A stretch of 11,933 nt of DNA from C00003060 sp041547605 (GTDB taxonomy: Bacteria; Desulfobacterota; Desulfobacteria; Desulfobacterales; C00003060), in the NCBI GenBank assembly GCA_041547605.1, contig JBFEUB010000109.1:1-11933 (forward strand). The letters run 5' to 3'. A program made the position numbers and the translations under genes. The notes under the pieces are model-generated. The model saw only the letters and a program-made list of their open reading frames with translations. It made no database searches and was not told where the DNA came from. Shown here one piece after another: positions 4,211-10,850 of the stretch; the first letter of the stretch is position 1, and the number at the start of each line of letters is the position of its first letter.

Positions 4211-7053
4211 CAACCGTGCAGCACATTTCTCAGAAACCTGCCAGTGTGGGATTCCGGAAGTTGCGCGATCTCCTCAGGTGTGCCGCATCCCACGCAGTAC
4301 CCCCCGTCGTCCCCTCCTTCGGGTCCGAGGTCGATAATGAAATCGGCTGACTTGATGACGTCCATATTGTGCTCGATTATGATGATCGTATTGCCAGCGT
4401 CCGTGAGCCGATCTAGCACATCCAGGAGCCTTTGGATATCGGCAAAATGGAGTCCTGTCGTCGGCTCATCTAAGACGTAAACGGTTCTCCCTGTTGCGCG
4501 CTTGCCGAGTTCTCTTGACAATTTGACCCGCTGGGCCTCACCACCGGAAAGGGTGGTTGCAGATTGTCCGAGACAGATGTAGGGTAGGCCCACGTCTGCC
4601 AGGGTCTGAAGCTTGGTTCTTATCTTCTTGATCTTGCCAAAGAAGTCGAGTGCTTGATCCACAGTCATATCCAGCACGGCTGAAATGTTTTTCCCCTTAT
4701 ATCTGACATCAAGGGTCTCCCGATTATATCGTTTCCCTCGGCACACATCGCATGTCACATGAACATCAGGGAGAAAGTGCATCTCGATCTTCATGATTCC
4801 GTCCCCGCGACAAACCTCGCACCGCCCTCCTTTTACATTGAAGCTGAAGCGACCTGGTCTATATCCCCGCATCCTGGCCTCCGGTGTTTTTGCAAACAAG
4901 TCCCGAATATCTGAAAATACACCGGTGTAGGTGGCTGGATTGGAACGCGGGGTTCGTCCGATGGGAGCCTGATCTACATTGACGACACTATCTATCTTCT
5001 CAAGGCCGGTCATCCTCATATATTTGCCTGCGGCTCTGCTAGAATGGTGGAGGTGGCGCGCCAGAGATGAATACAGCGTCTCAACCACTAAACTCGATTT
5101 GCCGGAACCCGACACGCCGGTGACGCACACGAAACATCCCAAAGGGAACCGAACAGTGATGTCTTTGAGGTTGTTGGTAGATGCCCCCTCTACAACTATA
5201 GAGCCCTTTTTCAACTGGCGGCGCTTTGGAGGCACCGGTATGGTTCTGCGGCCCGACAGATATTGGCCCGTAACAGAGGTCTTGTGCTGTAGTAAACCCT
5301 CCGGTGGCCCATCAAATACTATATGACCACCATCGACTCCAGCTCCCGGCCCCATATCAATCACATGCTCAGCCGAAAGGATTGATTCTGCGTCGTGCTC
5401 CACCACGAGCACCGTATTTCCCAGGTCACGCATCTGTTTGAGTGTGTTGAGTAGCCTTTGGTTGTCGCGCTGGTGTAGTCCAATACTTGGTTCATCCAGG
5501 ACATAGAGTACTCCGGTGAGCTTGGAGCCGATCTGGGTGGCTAAGCGAATCCGGTGCCCCTCTCCTGCAGAAAGCGTGGCCGAAGCCCTATCCAGCGTCA
5601 GGTAACCCAGCCCCACCTGGGTCAGGAAAAGGAGCCTGTCGGTAATCTCCTTAACGACAGGGCTTGCGATAACCCTGTCTCGTGGACTGAGAGACATCGC
5701 TCCAAAAAGCTCAAAAAGATCGGTGACTGAATGTTTGCACACCTGGTGGATCGACTCGTCACCAACCTTTACTGCAAGGCTTTCTGGTTTGAGCCTTGCG
5801 CCCTGACACTTGGGGCAAGGTCGTACGTTCATAAACCGCTCAATCCCCTCCCGGACCTGGTGTGATCTGGTCTCCCTATAACGCCGTTCAAGGTTCGGAA
5901 TAACTCCTTCAAAAGGCCGGGAATACGAATAGCGCCTGCCGTCGCGTTCAAGATAAAAGGGAATTGCCTTACCCTTGGACCCATGCAGAAGGAGATCTTT
6001 CAGGGCTTCAGGAAATTCATTGAACGGTGTATAGACGTTCACGTGAAAGTGTTTCGTGATGGCGTCTAATACCTGATAGAAGTAAACCGAATGTCGATGT
6101 TCCCAAGGAGCAATTGCGCCATGCCTCAGTGAAAGGGCAGGATCTGGTACAATCAGGTCGGGATCGAAGACGATCATTGAGCCAAGGCCATCACATGCCG
6201 GGCAGGCTCCCTGGGGGCTGTTAAAAGAAAAGCGAGCCGGCGTGAGGGGGGGATAACTGATACCGCAGCGCGTGCAAGCTGCCTTTTCGCTGAAGATGAG
6301 TGACACGCCCTGTAATTGGTCGACGGTGATTACGCCTCCTGACAGCCCCATGGCAAGCTCGATAGAATCGGCCAGACGATTACGTGCCGCTTCTTTAACA
6401 ATCAGGCGGTCCACTACGACTTCTATGGTGTGCGTTCTGTTTTTATTCAGTGAAATCGGTTGATCCAGATCAAACATCCTGCCGTCTACCCTGACGCGTG
6501 CAAAGCCATCCTTTTGCAGTCTTTGAAACAGCCTTTGGTGGGTCCCCTTCTCATCAGTGATTACAGGAGACATGATGACAACCTTGGTGCCCGGCTCCAG
6601 GGCCATGAGACTATCTACGATCTCTTGACTGGTCTGGGCTGAAACGGGTTGTCCGCATCTGTGGCAATGTGGCTTGCCGATTCGGGCAAACAGGAGTCGA
6701 AGATAATCGTAGATCTCGGTGACCGTGCCGACTGTCGAGCGAGGATTCTTCGTGATCGTTTTTTGTTCGATAGCGATGGCTGGAGCAAGGCCTTCGATGC
6801 TGTCCACTTCCGGCTTGTCCATCTGCTCCAAAAACTGGCGAGCATACGCTGAAAGCGACTCAACGTATCGCCGCTGTCCCTCAGCGTAAAGCGTGTCAAA
6901 GGCCAGTGTCGATTTGCCGGAGCCTGAAATGCCCGTTATGACGATGAATTGATTTCGAGGGATGTCGACATTAATATCCTTCAGGTTATGCTGCCGTGCA
7001 CCGCGCACGGCGATCTTGTCTAAAGACATGTTTCGATGGCCCCACTCATCCAT
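4210..7053 (-). CDS. uvrA: Excinuclease ABC subunit A
   Basis: The damage-recognition ATPase of nucleotide excision repair, acting with UvrB on bulky DNA lesions. It has 947 residues, the usual length. Order: Walker A of the first ATPase GISGSGKS (41-48); UvrB-binding and insertion regions; first zinc module Cys260, Cys263, Cys284, Cys287; first signature LSAGEGHRIRLATQIGS (494-510) and Walker B VLDEPSIGLHQRDN; second Walker A GVSGSGKS (646-653); second zinc module Cys745, Cys748, Cys768, Cys771; second signature LSGGEAQRVKLSRELGK and VLDEPTTGLHFADI; ending in RFLRNVLHG. The first signature departs from the usual LSGGEAQRIR (see findings). The ATG at 7053 lacks a ribosome binding site; the ATG at 7029 (MSLDKIAVRGARQHNL) fits the family N-terminus better and may be the true start. 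It is a single gene, divergent from the thiamine-binding gene and convergent with rex. No LexA-like box was recognised upstream. Confidence 0.98.
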   Translation of the reverse strand: MDEWGHRNMSLDKIAVRGARQHNLKDINVDIPRNQFIVITGISGSGKSTLAFDTLYAEGQRRYVESLSAYARQFLEQMDKPEVDSIEGLAPAIAIEQKTITKNPRSTVGTVTEIYDYLRLLFARIGKPHCHRCGQPVSAQTSQEIVDSLMALEPGTKVVIMSPVITDEKGTHQRLFQRLQKDGFARVRVDGRMFDLDQPISLNKNRTHTIEVVVDRLIVKEAARNRLADSIELAMGLSGGVITVDQLQGVSLIFSEKAACTRCGISYPPLTPARFSFNSPQGACPACDGLGSMIVFDPDLIVPDPALSLRHGAIAPWEHRHSVYFYQVLDAITKHFHVNVYTPFNEFPEALKDLLLHGSKGKAIPFYLERDGRRYSYSRPFEGVIPNLERRYRETRSHQVREGIERFMNVRPCPKCQGARLKPESLAVKVGDESIHQVCKHSVTDLFELFGAMSLSPRDRVIASPVVKEITDRLLFLTQVGLGYLTLDRASATLSAGEGHRIRLATQIGSKLTGVLYVLDEPSIGLHQRDNQRLLNTLKQMRDLGNTVLVVEHDAESILSAEHVIDMGPGAGVDGGHIVFDGPPEGLLQHKTSVTGQYLSGRRTIPVPPKRRQLKKGSIVVEGASTNNLKDITVRFPLGCFVCVTGVSGSGKSSLVVETLYSSLARHLHHSSRAAGKYMRMTGLEKIDSVVNVDQAPIGRTPRSNPATYTGVFSDIRDLFAKTPEARMRGYRPGRFSFNVKGGRCEVCRGDGIMKIEMHFLPDVHVTCDVCRGKRYNRETLDVRYKGKNISAVLDMTVDQALDFFGKIKKIRTKLQTLADVGLPYICLGQSATTLSGGEAQRVKLSRELGKRATGRTVYVLDEPTTGLHFADIQRLLDVLDRLTDAGNTIIIIEHNMDVIKSADFIIDLGPEGGDDGGYCVGCGTPEEIAQLPESHTGRFLRNVLHG

Positions 7054-7074
7054 TTTATTTCTGCAGAATTTTTA

Positions 7075-7103
7075 ATTTTGCCTCGCGACACGGCTAAGGT
7101 CAA
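7075..7103 (-). promoter_or_regulatory. Possible sigma-70 promoter for uvrA
   Basis: On the minus strand TTGACC (7103-7098) is followed, 17 bases later, by CAAAAT (7080-7075) in an AT-rich tract. Transcription would begin around 7068, 15 bases before the upstream ATG at 7053 and about 39 before the ATG at 7029. The -35 is good and the -10 is poor, so this is tentative. Confidence 0.3.
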
Positions 7104-7141
7104 CCCAAATTCCATATGTGCATAGGCGTGAGCCTTTTCCC

Positions 7142-7169
7142 TTGACGCGCATTCAACGACAAATATATC
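7142..7169 (+). promoter_or_regulatory. Possible sigma-70 promoter for the thiamine-binding protein gene
   Basis: TTGACG (7142-7147) and TATATC (7164-7169) are separated by 16 bases, in the divergent gap between uvrA and the next gene. The predicted start of transcription near 7176 leaves a leader of about 50 bases. No thiamine pyrophosphate riboswitch core (CTGAGA with its partner segment) is present in that leader. Confidence 0.4.
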
Positions 7170-7227
7170 CTTCAAGCCGCAGTCGGTTTACGTTTATGGG
7201 ATCAAAAAGAAAGGACAGGGAAACCTT

Positions 7228-7533
7228 TTGGCCATTGTAGAGCTTAGCATCGTCCCGATCGGAACAAAGTCTACCAGTCTGAGCAGTTATGTTGCGGAAT
7301 GCCTCAAGGTTTTACAGGACTCAGGGCTCACCTACGAAGTGCATGGTATGGGGACTATCATTGAGGGGGATCTCGAAGCGCTCTTTCAGGTTATATTAAA
7401 GATGCACGAGGTGCCGTTCGAAGCAGGGGCCCTCAGAGTCGTCACGAGTATCAAACTTGACGATAGACGTGACAAAGAGGCATCAGCAAAGGCCAAGGTG
7501 GAATCGGTGGTGAGAAGGCAGTCTCAAGCATAA
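7228..7533 (+). CDS. MTH1187/YqgV-family thiamine-binding protein
   Basis: A 101-residue soluble protein with the family's opening strand (MAIVELSIVPIGTKSTSLSS), the YEVHGMGTIIEGDLEALFQVILKMHE segment (36-61) and a final strand RVVTSIKLDDRRDKE (69-83). MTH1187-like proteins have a ferredoxin-like fold, assemble as tetramers, and bind thiamine or related ligands. Their physiological job is not firmly known. The start is TTG at 7228, chosen because the next codons give the conserved N-terminal strand and no ATG is available; AAGGACAGGG at 7211-7220 supplies the ribosome binding site. The gene stands alone on the plus strand and ends 13 bases from the stop of the convergent phosphodiesterase gene, with no terminator hairpin between them. 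No thiamine biosynthesis gene is nearby, so the ligand is inferred from the family only. Confidence 0.85.
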   Translation: MAIVELSIVPIGTKSTSLSSYVAECLKVLQDSGLTYEVHGMGTIIEGDLEALFQVILKMHEVPFEAGALRVVTSIKLDDRRDKEASAKAKVESVVRRQSQA

Positions 7534-7546
7534 CAATGATTCCGCA

Positions 7547-8026
7547 TTAGAGCTTGATGATCTGGCCTGTAATTCCCTCCTCGATGGTCAAAATGCCCAC
7601 CGATCGTTTGCCAAAAAAGGGAAAGCCGCCCGAAAAGGACCCCGGGTTGAAAAAGAGAACGCCGTCTCTGACCTTATTATTCGACCGATGCGTGTGTCCG
7701 TAAACGATTACATCCACCTCATGAAACGTTCCTGCAAGCCTCCTTGGTAACCCAAACGGGTTGCCCAGACCATGGAGGAGTCCGATTCGAAGGTCTTTTA
7801 TCTCTACGACTTTCTTGGATGGAAGCTCATTCCTGACAGTCCGAGAGTCCATGTTTCCTTGAACGGCAATCACCTCTTTGCCTGAAAACGCCTCCAGCAC
7901 TTCAAGCTCGGTGAGGTCCCCTGCGTGGAGAATCATGGAAACATCAGCAAAAACCGTGTGCTTTAGTTGGCAAAGCTCGGGAGTCGGTTTCTTTAAGTGC
8001 GTGTCTGAGATCACTCCAATTTTCAC
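7547..8026 (-). CDS. YfcE/MJ0936-family metallophosphodiesterase
   Basis: A 159-residue calcineurin-like phosphoesterase with a two-metal active site. Motifs: DTH (Asp8, His10), HAGD (Asp37), GNMD (Asn58), LLHG (His85) and YGHTH (His111, His113), followed by FNPGSF. Family members (YfcE, MJ0936) hydrolyse phosphodiesters in vitro with Mn2+ or Ni2+; the natural substrate is generally unknown. The frame is open upstream to 8095, but the GTG at 8026 is the better start: it gives the family N-terminus MKIGVISDTH, and GAGGG (8038-8034) lies 7 bases upstream. The extra 23 codons would encode residues with no place in this fold. The gene follows the TPR membrane protein on the same strand after 148 bases that form an elaborate leader (separate entry). 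No partner gene suggests a substrate. Confidence 0.9.
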   Translation of the reverse strand: MKIGVISDTHLKKPTPELCQLKHTVFADVSMILHAGDLTELEVLEAFSGKEVIAVQGNMDSRTVRNELPSKKVVEIKDLRIGLLHGLGNPFGLPRRLAGTFHEVDVIVYGHTHRSNNKVRDGVLFFNPGSFSGGFPFFGKRSVGILTIEEGITGQIIKL

Positions 8027-8030
8027 GACG

Positions 8031-8127
8031 ATGCCCTCATAGGGCGTGTGACGGGAGACAGCCCTCACCCACCGAGACGTGCCCCCAAAAACCACATACC
8101 GGGCTACGGGTCACACAAAGTCCGTAG
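8031..8127 (-). promoter_or_regulatory. Structured 5' leader of the phosphodiesterase gene, hiding its ribosome binding site
   Basis: In minus-strand mRNA order: hairpin 1, CTACGG/CCGTAG (8127-8122 with 8109-8104), has a 12-base loop containing GTGTGAC. Hairpin 2 is GTGAGGG pairing with CCC-g-TCAC (8068-8062 with 8055-8048, one bulge, loop CTGTCT). Hairpin 3 is a perfect GCCCT-ATG-AGGGC (8045-8041 with 8037-8033) that buries the GAGGG ribosome binding site of the GTG start at 8026. The GTGTGAC in loop 1 (8116-8110) is perfectly complementary to GTCACAC (8052-8046), which overlaps the 3' arm of hairpin 2. A pseudoknot or a switch between two folds is therefore possible. It matches no riboswitch class I recognise. 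An alternative is a palindromic repeat element inserted before the gene. Confidence 0.4.
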
Positions 8128-8174
8128 ACATTATTCTTAGCTTCAACTGAAAGGACGAGTCGTTTTGTAAGTAA

Positions 8175-9821
8175 CTAGCCAATCTCTTTCAGGGCGCTGA
8201 GAGCAGTTTCGAGGTTGTGGCGTGCCTGCGTGTAGTCAGGCCTTATGCGCAAAGCCTGCCGAAAATGGGAAACAGCCTCCTCAAGCCTTCCTAACATTTG
8301 TAGAGCAAGTCCTAAATTGTTGTGTGCCTCTGCCATAGCCGGTTTTATACGCAAAGCCTCGGAATAGTGAGAAACAGCTACCCGGAGGTTCCCTTGGCGC
8401 GCTAGGGCGCTTCCCAGAATATTATGTGCCTCCGCCCAAGCCGGATTAATGCGCAGCGCTTCGAAATAGTGGCTGATGGCCTCTTTTTCGCTTCCTTGCT
8501 TAGCCAGCGCAATTCCTAGGTTGAAGTGCGCTACATAGTTCTCCGTAGTCACATCAACTGCATGCTTGAAAAGCGCAGCGGCATTATCCCAATGGCGAAC
8601 CTGCGAATACGTGCATATCACAAGGCATGAAAGTGCTGCCCCCATGGATGTGGCAAGCACGTGTCTTTGATAGCGCCACCTTGCGCCAAGCTCGGGAACA
8701 CCCCAAGCAATCATTACAAACAGACCAATGATGGGCACGTATGTATACCTGTCAGCCATGGCCTGTTCACCCACTTGAACCACCCCAACAACCGGGACAA
8801 GTATTCCAAGATACCATAGCCACCCCACTGCAAGATAGGGACGCTTCTTCCATGTCAAGATCACCAAAAATGTGACGATCAGCAGAAACGCTGCGCAGGC
8901 AAACATCTTCCAGGGTGGCGGCATACCGGGGTGGGGATAAAAAACCGCCAGCCGAGCAGGCCAGATCGTTTTTCCAATGTAGCTTACATACGAAACCAAA
9001 GCGTTGCCTATCCGGATATTTAGAGGAAGCTTGCCCAGAGACAGCAAGGAACCCCCACTTTGCTGAGCGAGAAAGGTCACAACACAGGAGCCTACTGCAA
9101 GAGCAATCAAGGGAACCTTTTCGAACACCAGATGAAGAGGGAACGACATTTTATATCTAAGCTCGAAAGGCTTGGGCAGTCCTTGCTTCCTGAAGCCGAA
9201 CCCAAAACGCCCGAGAGGCCAGTAGTCCATCAAAAGAAGCACAAAAGGCAGTGTGACAATCATGGGTTTGGCCATGAGACCGAAAGCAAACAAAACCAGG
9301 ACTGACAAATACCGAGAAAACCCTGGACATTCCGCGTAATGGACGTAAGCCCACATGGTAGCAAAGCAGAAAAAGGTGCTCAGGACGTCTTTTCGTTCCG
9401 CCACCCAAGCAACTGATTCCACGTGGAGGGGGTGCACAGCAAACAGGGCCGCAACAAAGGCACTCCGCCAAAGAGATAGGGTCATCCGGTTAAGCACCAC
9501 GAATAATAACAACGTGTTGGCTATGTGGAATAACAGACTGGTCACATGATGCCCGCCTGCGTCCAACCCATAAACCTCACAGGCCAGCATGTGTGTTAGC
9601 CATGTCAAAGGATGCCAATTGGAAGCATGCGTGGTAGTAAAGGCCCAGGTAACGCCCGCCCAAGTCAATCCGGCCCCAACGTGACGGTTCTCGGTAACGT
9701 AAAGGCTGTCGTCGTAGTGGAGAAAATCATGATTTCGGACGTTCCAATAGGCTGTAAGGGTTATCACTATTACAATCAGGCAAACTAACAAATCGTGGCG
9801 TATGTGAAATGATTTATGCAT
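8175..9821 (-). CDS. Polytopic membrane protein with C-terminal TPR repeats (TMTC-like, GT-C type)
   Basis: A 548-residue protein. Residues 1-405 hold about ten hydrophobic segments (for example 10-26, 96-115, 171-200, 235-253, 307-323, 331-351, 362-376, 388-405). Residues 429-530 are three consecutive 34-residue TPR units, followed by a partial fourth. The first outer loop carries paired acidic residues in HYDDSLYVTEN (Asp37, Asp38), a hallmark of GT-C glycosyltransferases. HPLHVESVAWVAERKDVLS (130-148) and the segment around IGNALVSYVSYIGKTIWPA (271-289) are typical of the bacterial relatives of eukaryotic TMTC O-mannosyltransferases. The probable role is transfer of a sugar from a lipid-linked donor to protein or another acceptor, with the TPRs handling the acceptor; acceptor and sugar are unknown and activity is not proven. 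It lies 159 bases after comF and 148 before the phosphodiesterase gene; no glycan cluster is visible. Confidence 0.8.
   Translation of the reverse strand: MHKSFHIRHDLLVCLIVIVITLTAYWNVRNHDFLHYDDSLYVTENRHVGAGLTWAGVTWAFTTTHASNWHPLTWLTHMLACEVYGLDAGGHHVTSLLFHIANTLLLFVVLNRMTLSLWRSAFVAALFAVHPLHVESVAWVAERKDVLSTFFCFATMWAYVHYAECPGFSRYLSVLVLFAFGLMAKPMIVTLPFVLLLMDYWPLGRFGFGFRKQGLPKPFELRYKMSFPLHLVFEKVPLIALAVGSCVVTFLAQQSGGSLLSLGKLPLNIRIGNALVSYVSYIGKTIWPARLAVFYPHPGMPPPWKMFACAAFLLIVTFLVILTWKKRPYLAVGWLWYLGILVPVVGVVQVGEQAMADRYTYVPIIGLFVMIAWGVPELGARWRYQRHVLATSMGAALSCLVICTYSQVRHWDNAAALFKHAVDVTTENYVAHFNLGIALAKQGSEKEAISHYFEALRINPAWAEAHNILGSALARQGNLRVAVSHYSEALRIKPAMAEAHNNLGLALQMLGRLEEAVSHFRQALRIRPDYTQARHNLETALSALKEIG
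8178..8537 (-). repeat. Tandem 102-base TPR-coding repeats
   Basis: Three in-frame units of exactly 102 bases (8537-8436, 8435-8334, 8333-8232) and a 54-base partial unit (8231-8178) encode the TPRs. The consensus is AEAHNxLGxALxxxGxxxxA followed by VSHYxEALRIxP. The first two units share long stretches at the DNA level, consistent with fairly recent duplication. Such arrays readily gain or lose a unit. Confidence 0.85.
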
Positions 9822-9837
9822 CTCTCGGAAACAACCG

Positions 9838-9854
9838 TGAGGTGACCAACCTCA
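9838..9854 (-). promoter_or_regulatory. Small hairpin just upstream of the TPR membrane protein gene
   Basis: TGAGGT and ACCTCA form a perfect 6-pair stem with a 5-base loop. On the minus-strand mRNA it ends 16 bases before the ATG at 9821. The start has only GAGAG immediately before it, a poor ribosome binding site. The hairpin could affect initiation, or be chance. The comF-TPR gap (9822-9980) contains TTGACG (9888-9883) without a fitting -10, and otherwise nothing recognisable. Confidence 0.25.
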
Positions 9855-9980
9855 TCCTTGAAAGACCAAACGTGATTCCCGTCAACAGGCCAGAAATGCA
9901 GGATTGCATTAGGCTGATGACACCGGACTATCCCGCATCCAACATCTTTTTGCTCGTGCAAATCTCTTCTATTGCCGTTC

Positions 9981-10772
9981 TCAAATTGCCCGTGCCAAGG
10001 TCAGGACATCAACGAATTCCGCGCCGGCCCTCATCAAGACTTTAGCACACTCATTCACAGTAGCGCCGGTTGTGTACACGTCGTCCACCAAAAGAATTCT
10101 CTGACCCTTAATTCTCTCCGGATGCCGAAGAGAGAAAGCCCCTTTGATGTTTTTTCGGCGTTCAGCCCGGCTAAGGATCGTTTGAGGCTCAGTCCAGCGG
10201 CTACGGGATAACGTAATGCCGTCGAAGGGAATTTCTTCCTGTGTTGCCCACCTCCTGACAACAAGATGGGCCTGATTGAATCCCCGCTCCCGAAGCCGCT
10301 TCATGTGCAGTGGCACTGGAACGACAAGGTCTATGGTATTTCGCTCCCAAAATTGAAAAAAGGTGTTCCTGACGAGAGCGCTCAACGGCCGGGAGAGAGA
10401 AGTCTTGTTTCCGTACTTGAACAAATGAATAGCTTGCATAAGATTTCCATCATACACCCCAAAGGCGCGTGCCCTCCTGAAATGCCTTCTCTCAAGAACG
10501 CACTCTGAGCAGCCGTGGTCTTCCCCTTCCCGGGAAGCAAAGGGGACGCCGCATTTTGAGCAAAAAGGGGAGGCGATGGGTGTAAGGCCCTCTCGGCAGG
10601 ACGCACAAAAATATGGGGCCGTGACGTTAGAAATCGGATCAGACGCAAGGCCGCCAGCCGATGGCTGCCATGCATAATACCTATGACAAATAAGACACTT
10701 GGGTGGAAAAATGACTCTTAAAAACGCCTCCCACAATCCTTGCAGGAAAAGGGTCATATCCATATCTCTCAC
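9981..10772 (-). CDS. comF: ComF family amidophosphoribosyltransferase-like protein
   Basis: A 263-residue protein with an N-terminal double zinc ribbon and a C-terminal phosphoribosyltransferase-type fold. The four cysteine pairs are CLIC (26-29), CASC (56-59), CSKC (71-74) and CSEC (88-91). The family block RERGFNQAHLVVRRWA is at 161-176, and the PRPP loop ILLVDDVYTTGATV is at 226-239. ComF homologues are needed for DNA uptake in naturally competent bacteria, but are also widespread in species not known to be competent; the reaction, if any, is unknown. Here no other competence gene is present. The longest frame starts at GTG 10772; ATGs at 10763 and 10757 follow within six codons, and the latter (MTLFLQGLWEAF) has GAGAG upstream, so the exact start is open. 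It follows mnmG after 78 bases and may be cotranscribed with it. The gap holds a 10-base palindrome AGGTATACCT (10827-10836). Confidence 0.93.
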   Translation of the reverse strand: MRDMDMTLFLQGLWEAFLRVIFPPKCLICHRYYAWQPSAGGLASDPISNVTAPYFCASCREGLTPIASPFCSKCGVPFASREGEDHGCSECVLERRHFRRARAFGVYDGNLMQAIHLFKYGNKTSLSRPLSALVRNTFFQFWERNTIDLVVPVPLHMKRLRERGFNQAHLVVRRWATQEEIPFDGITLSRSRWTEPQTILSRAERRKNIKGAFSLRHPERIKGQRILLVDDVYTTGATVNECAKVLMRAGAEFVDVLTLARAI

Positions 10773-10850
10773 AGAGTTCGCAGGGAGGGAATAATAGGAT
10801 TGTCCGGCGCCAGTGTGATCCTTCGTAGGTATACCTTTGTTCGCTGCGCG

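Noticed and set aside
8027..8095. Longer phosphodiesterase starting at 8095
   Set aside because: The added 23 residues have no family counterpart, while GTG 8026 has a well-spaced ribosome binding site and gives the conserved N-terminus.
9809..10045. Plus-strand 78-codon frame antisense to the comF-TPR gap
   Set aside because: It overlaps the start of the TPR gene and the end of comF, lacks a ribosome binding site and shows no family motif.
10827..10836. Palindrome AGGTATACCT between mnmG and comF as an operator
   Set aside because: A single 10-base palindrome with no promoter around it and no matching site elsewhere is within chance expectation.
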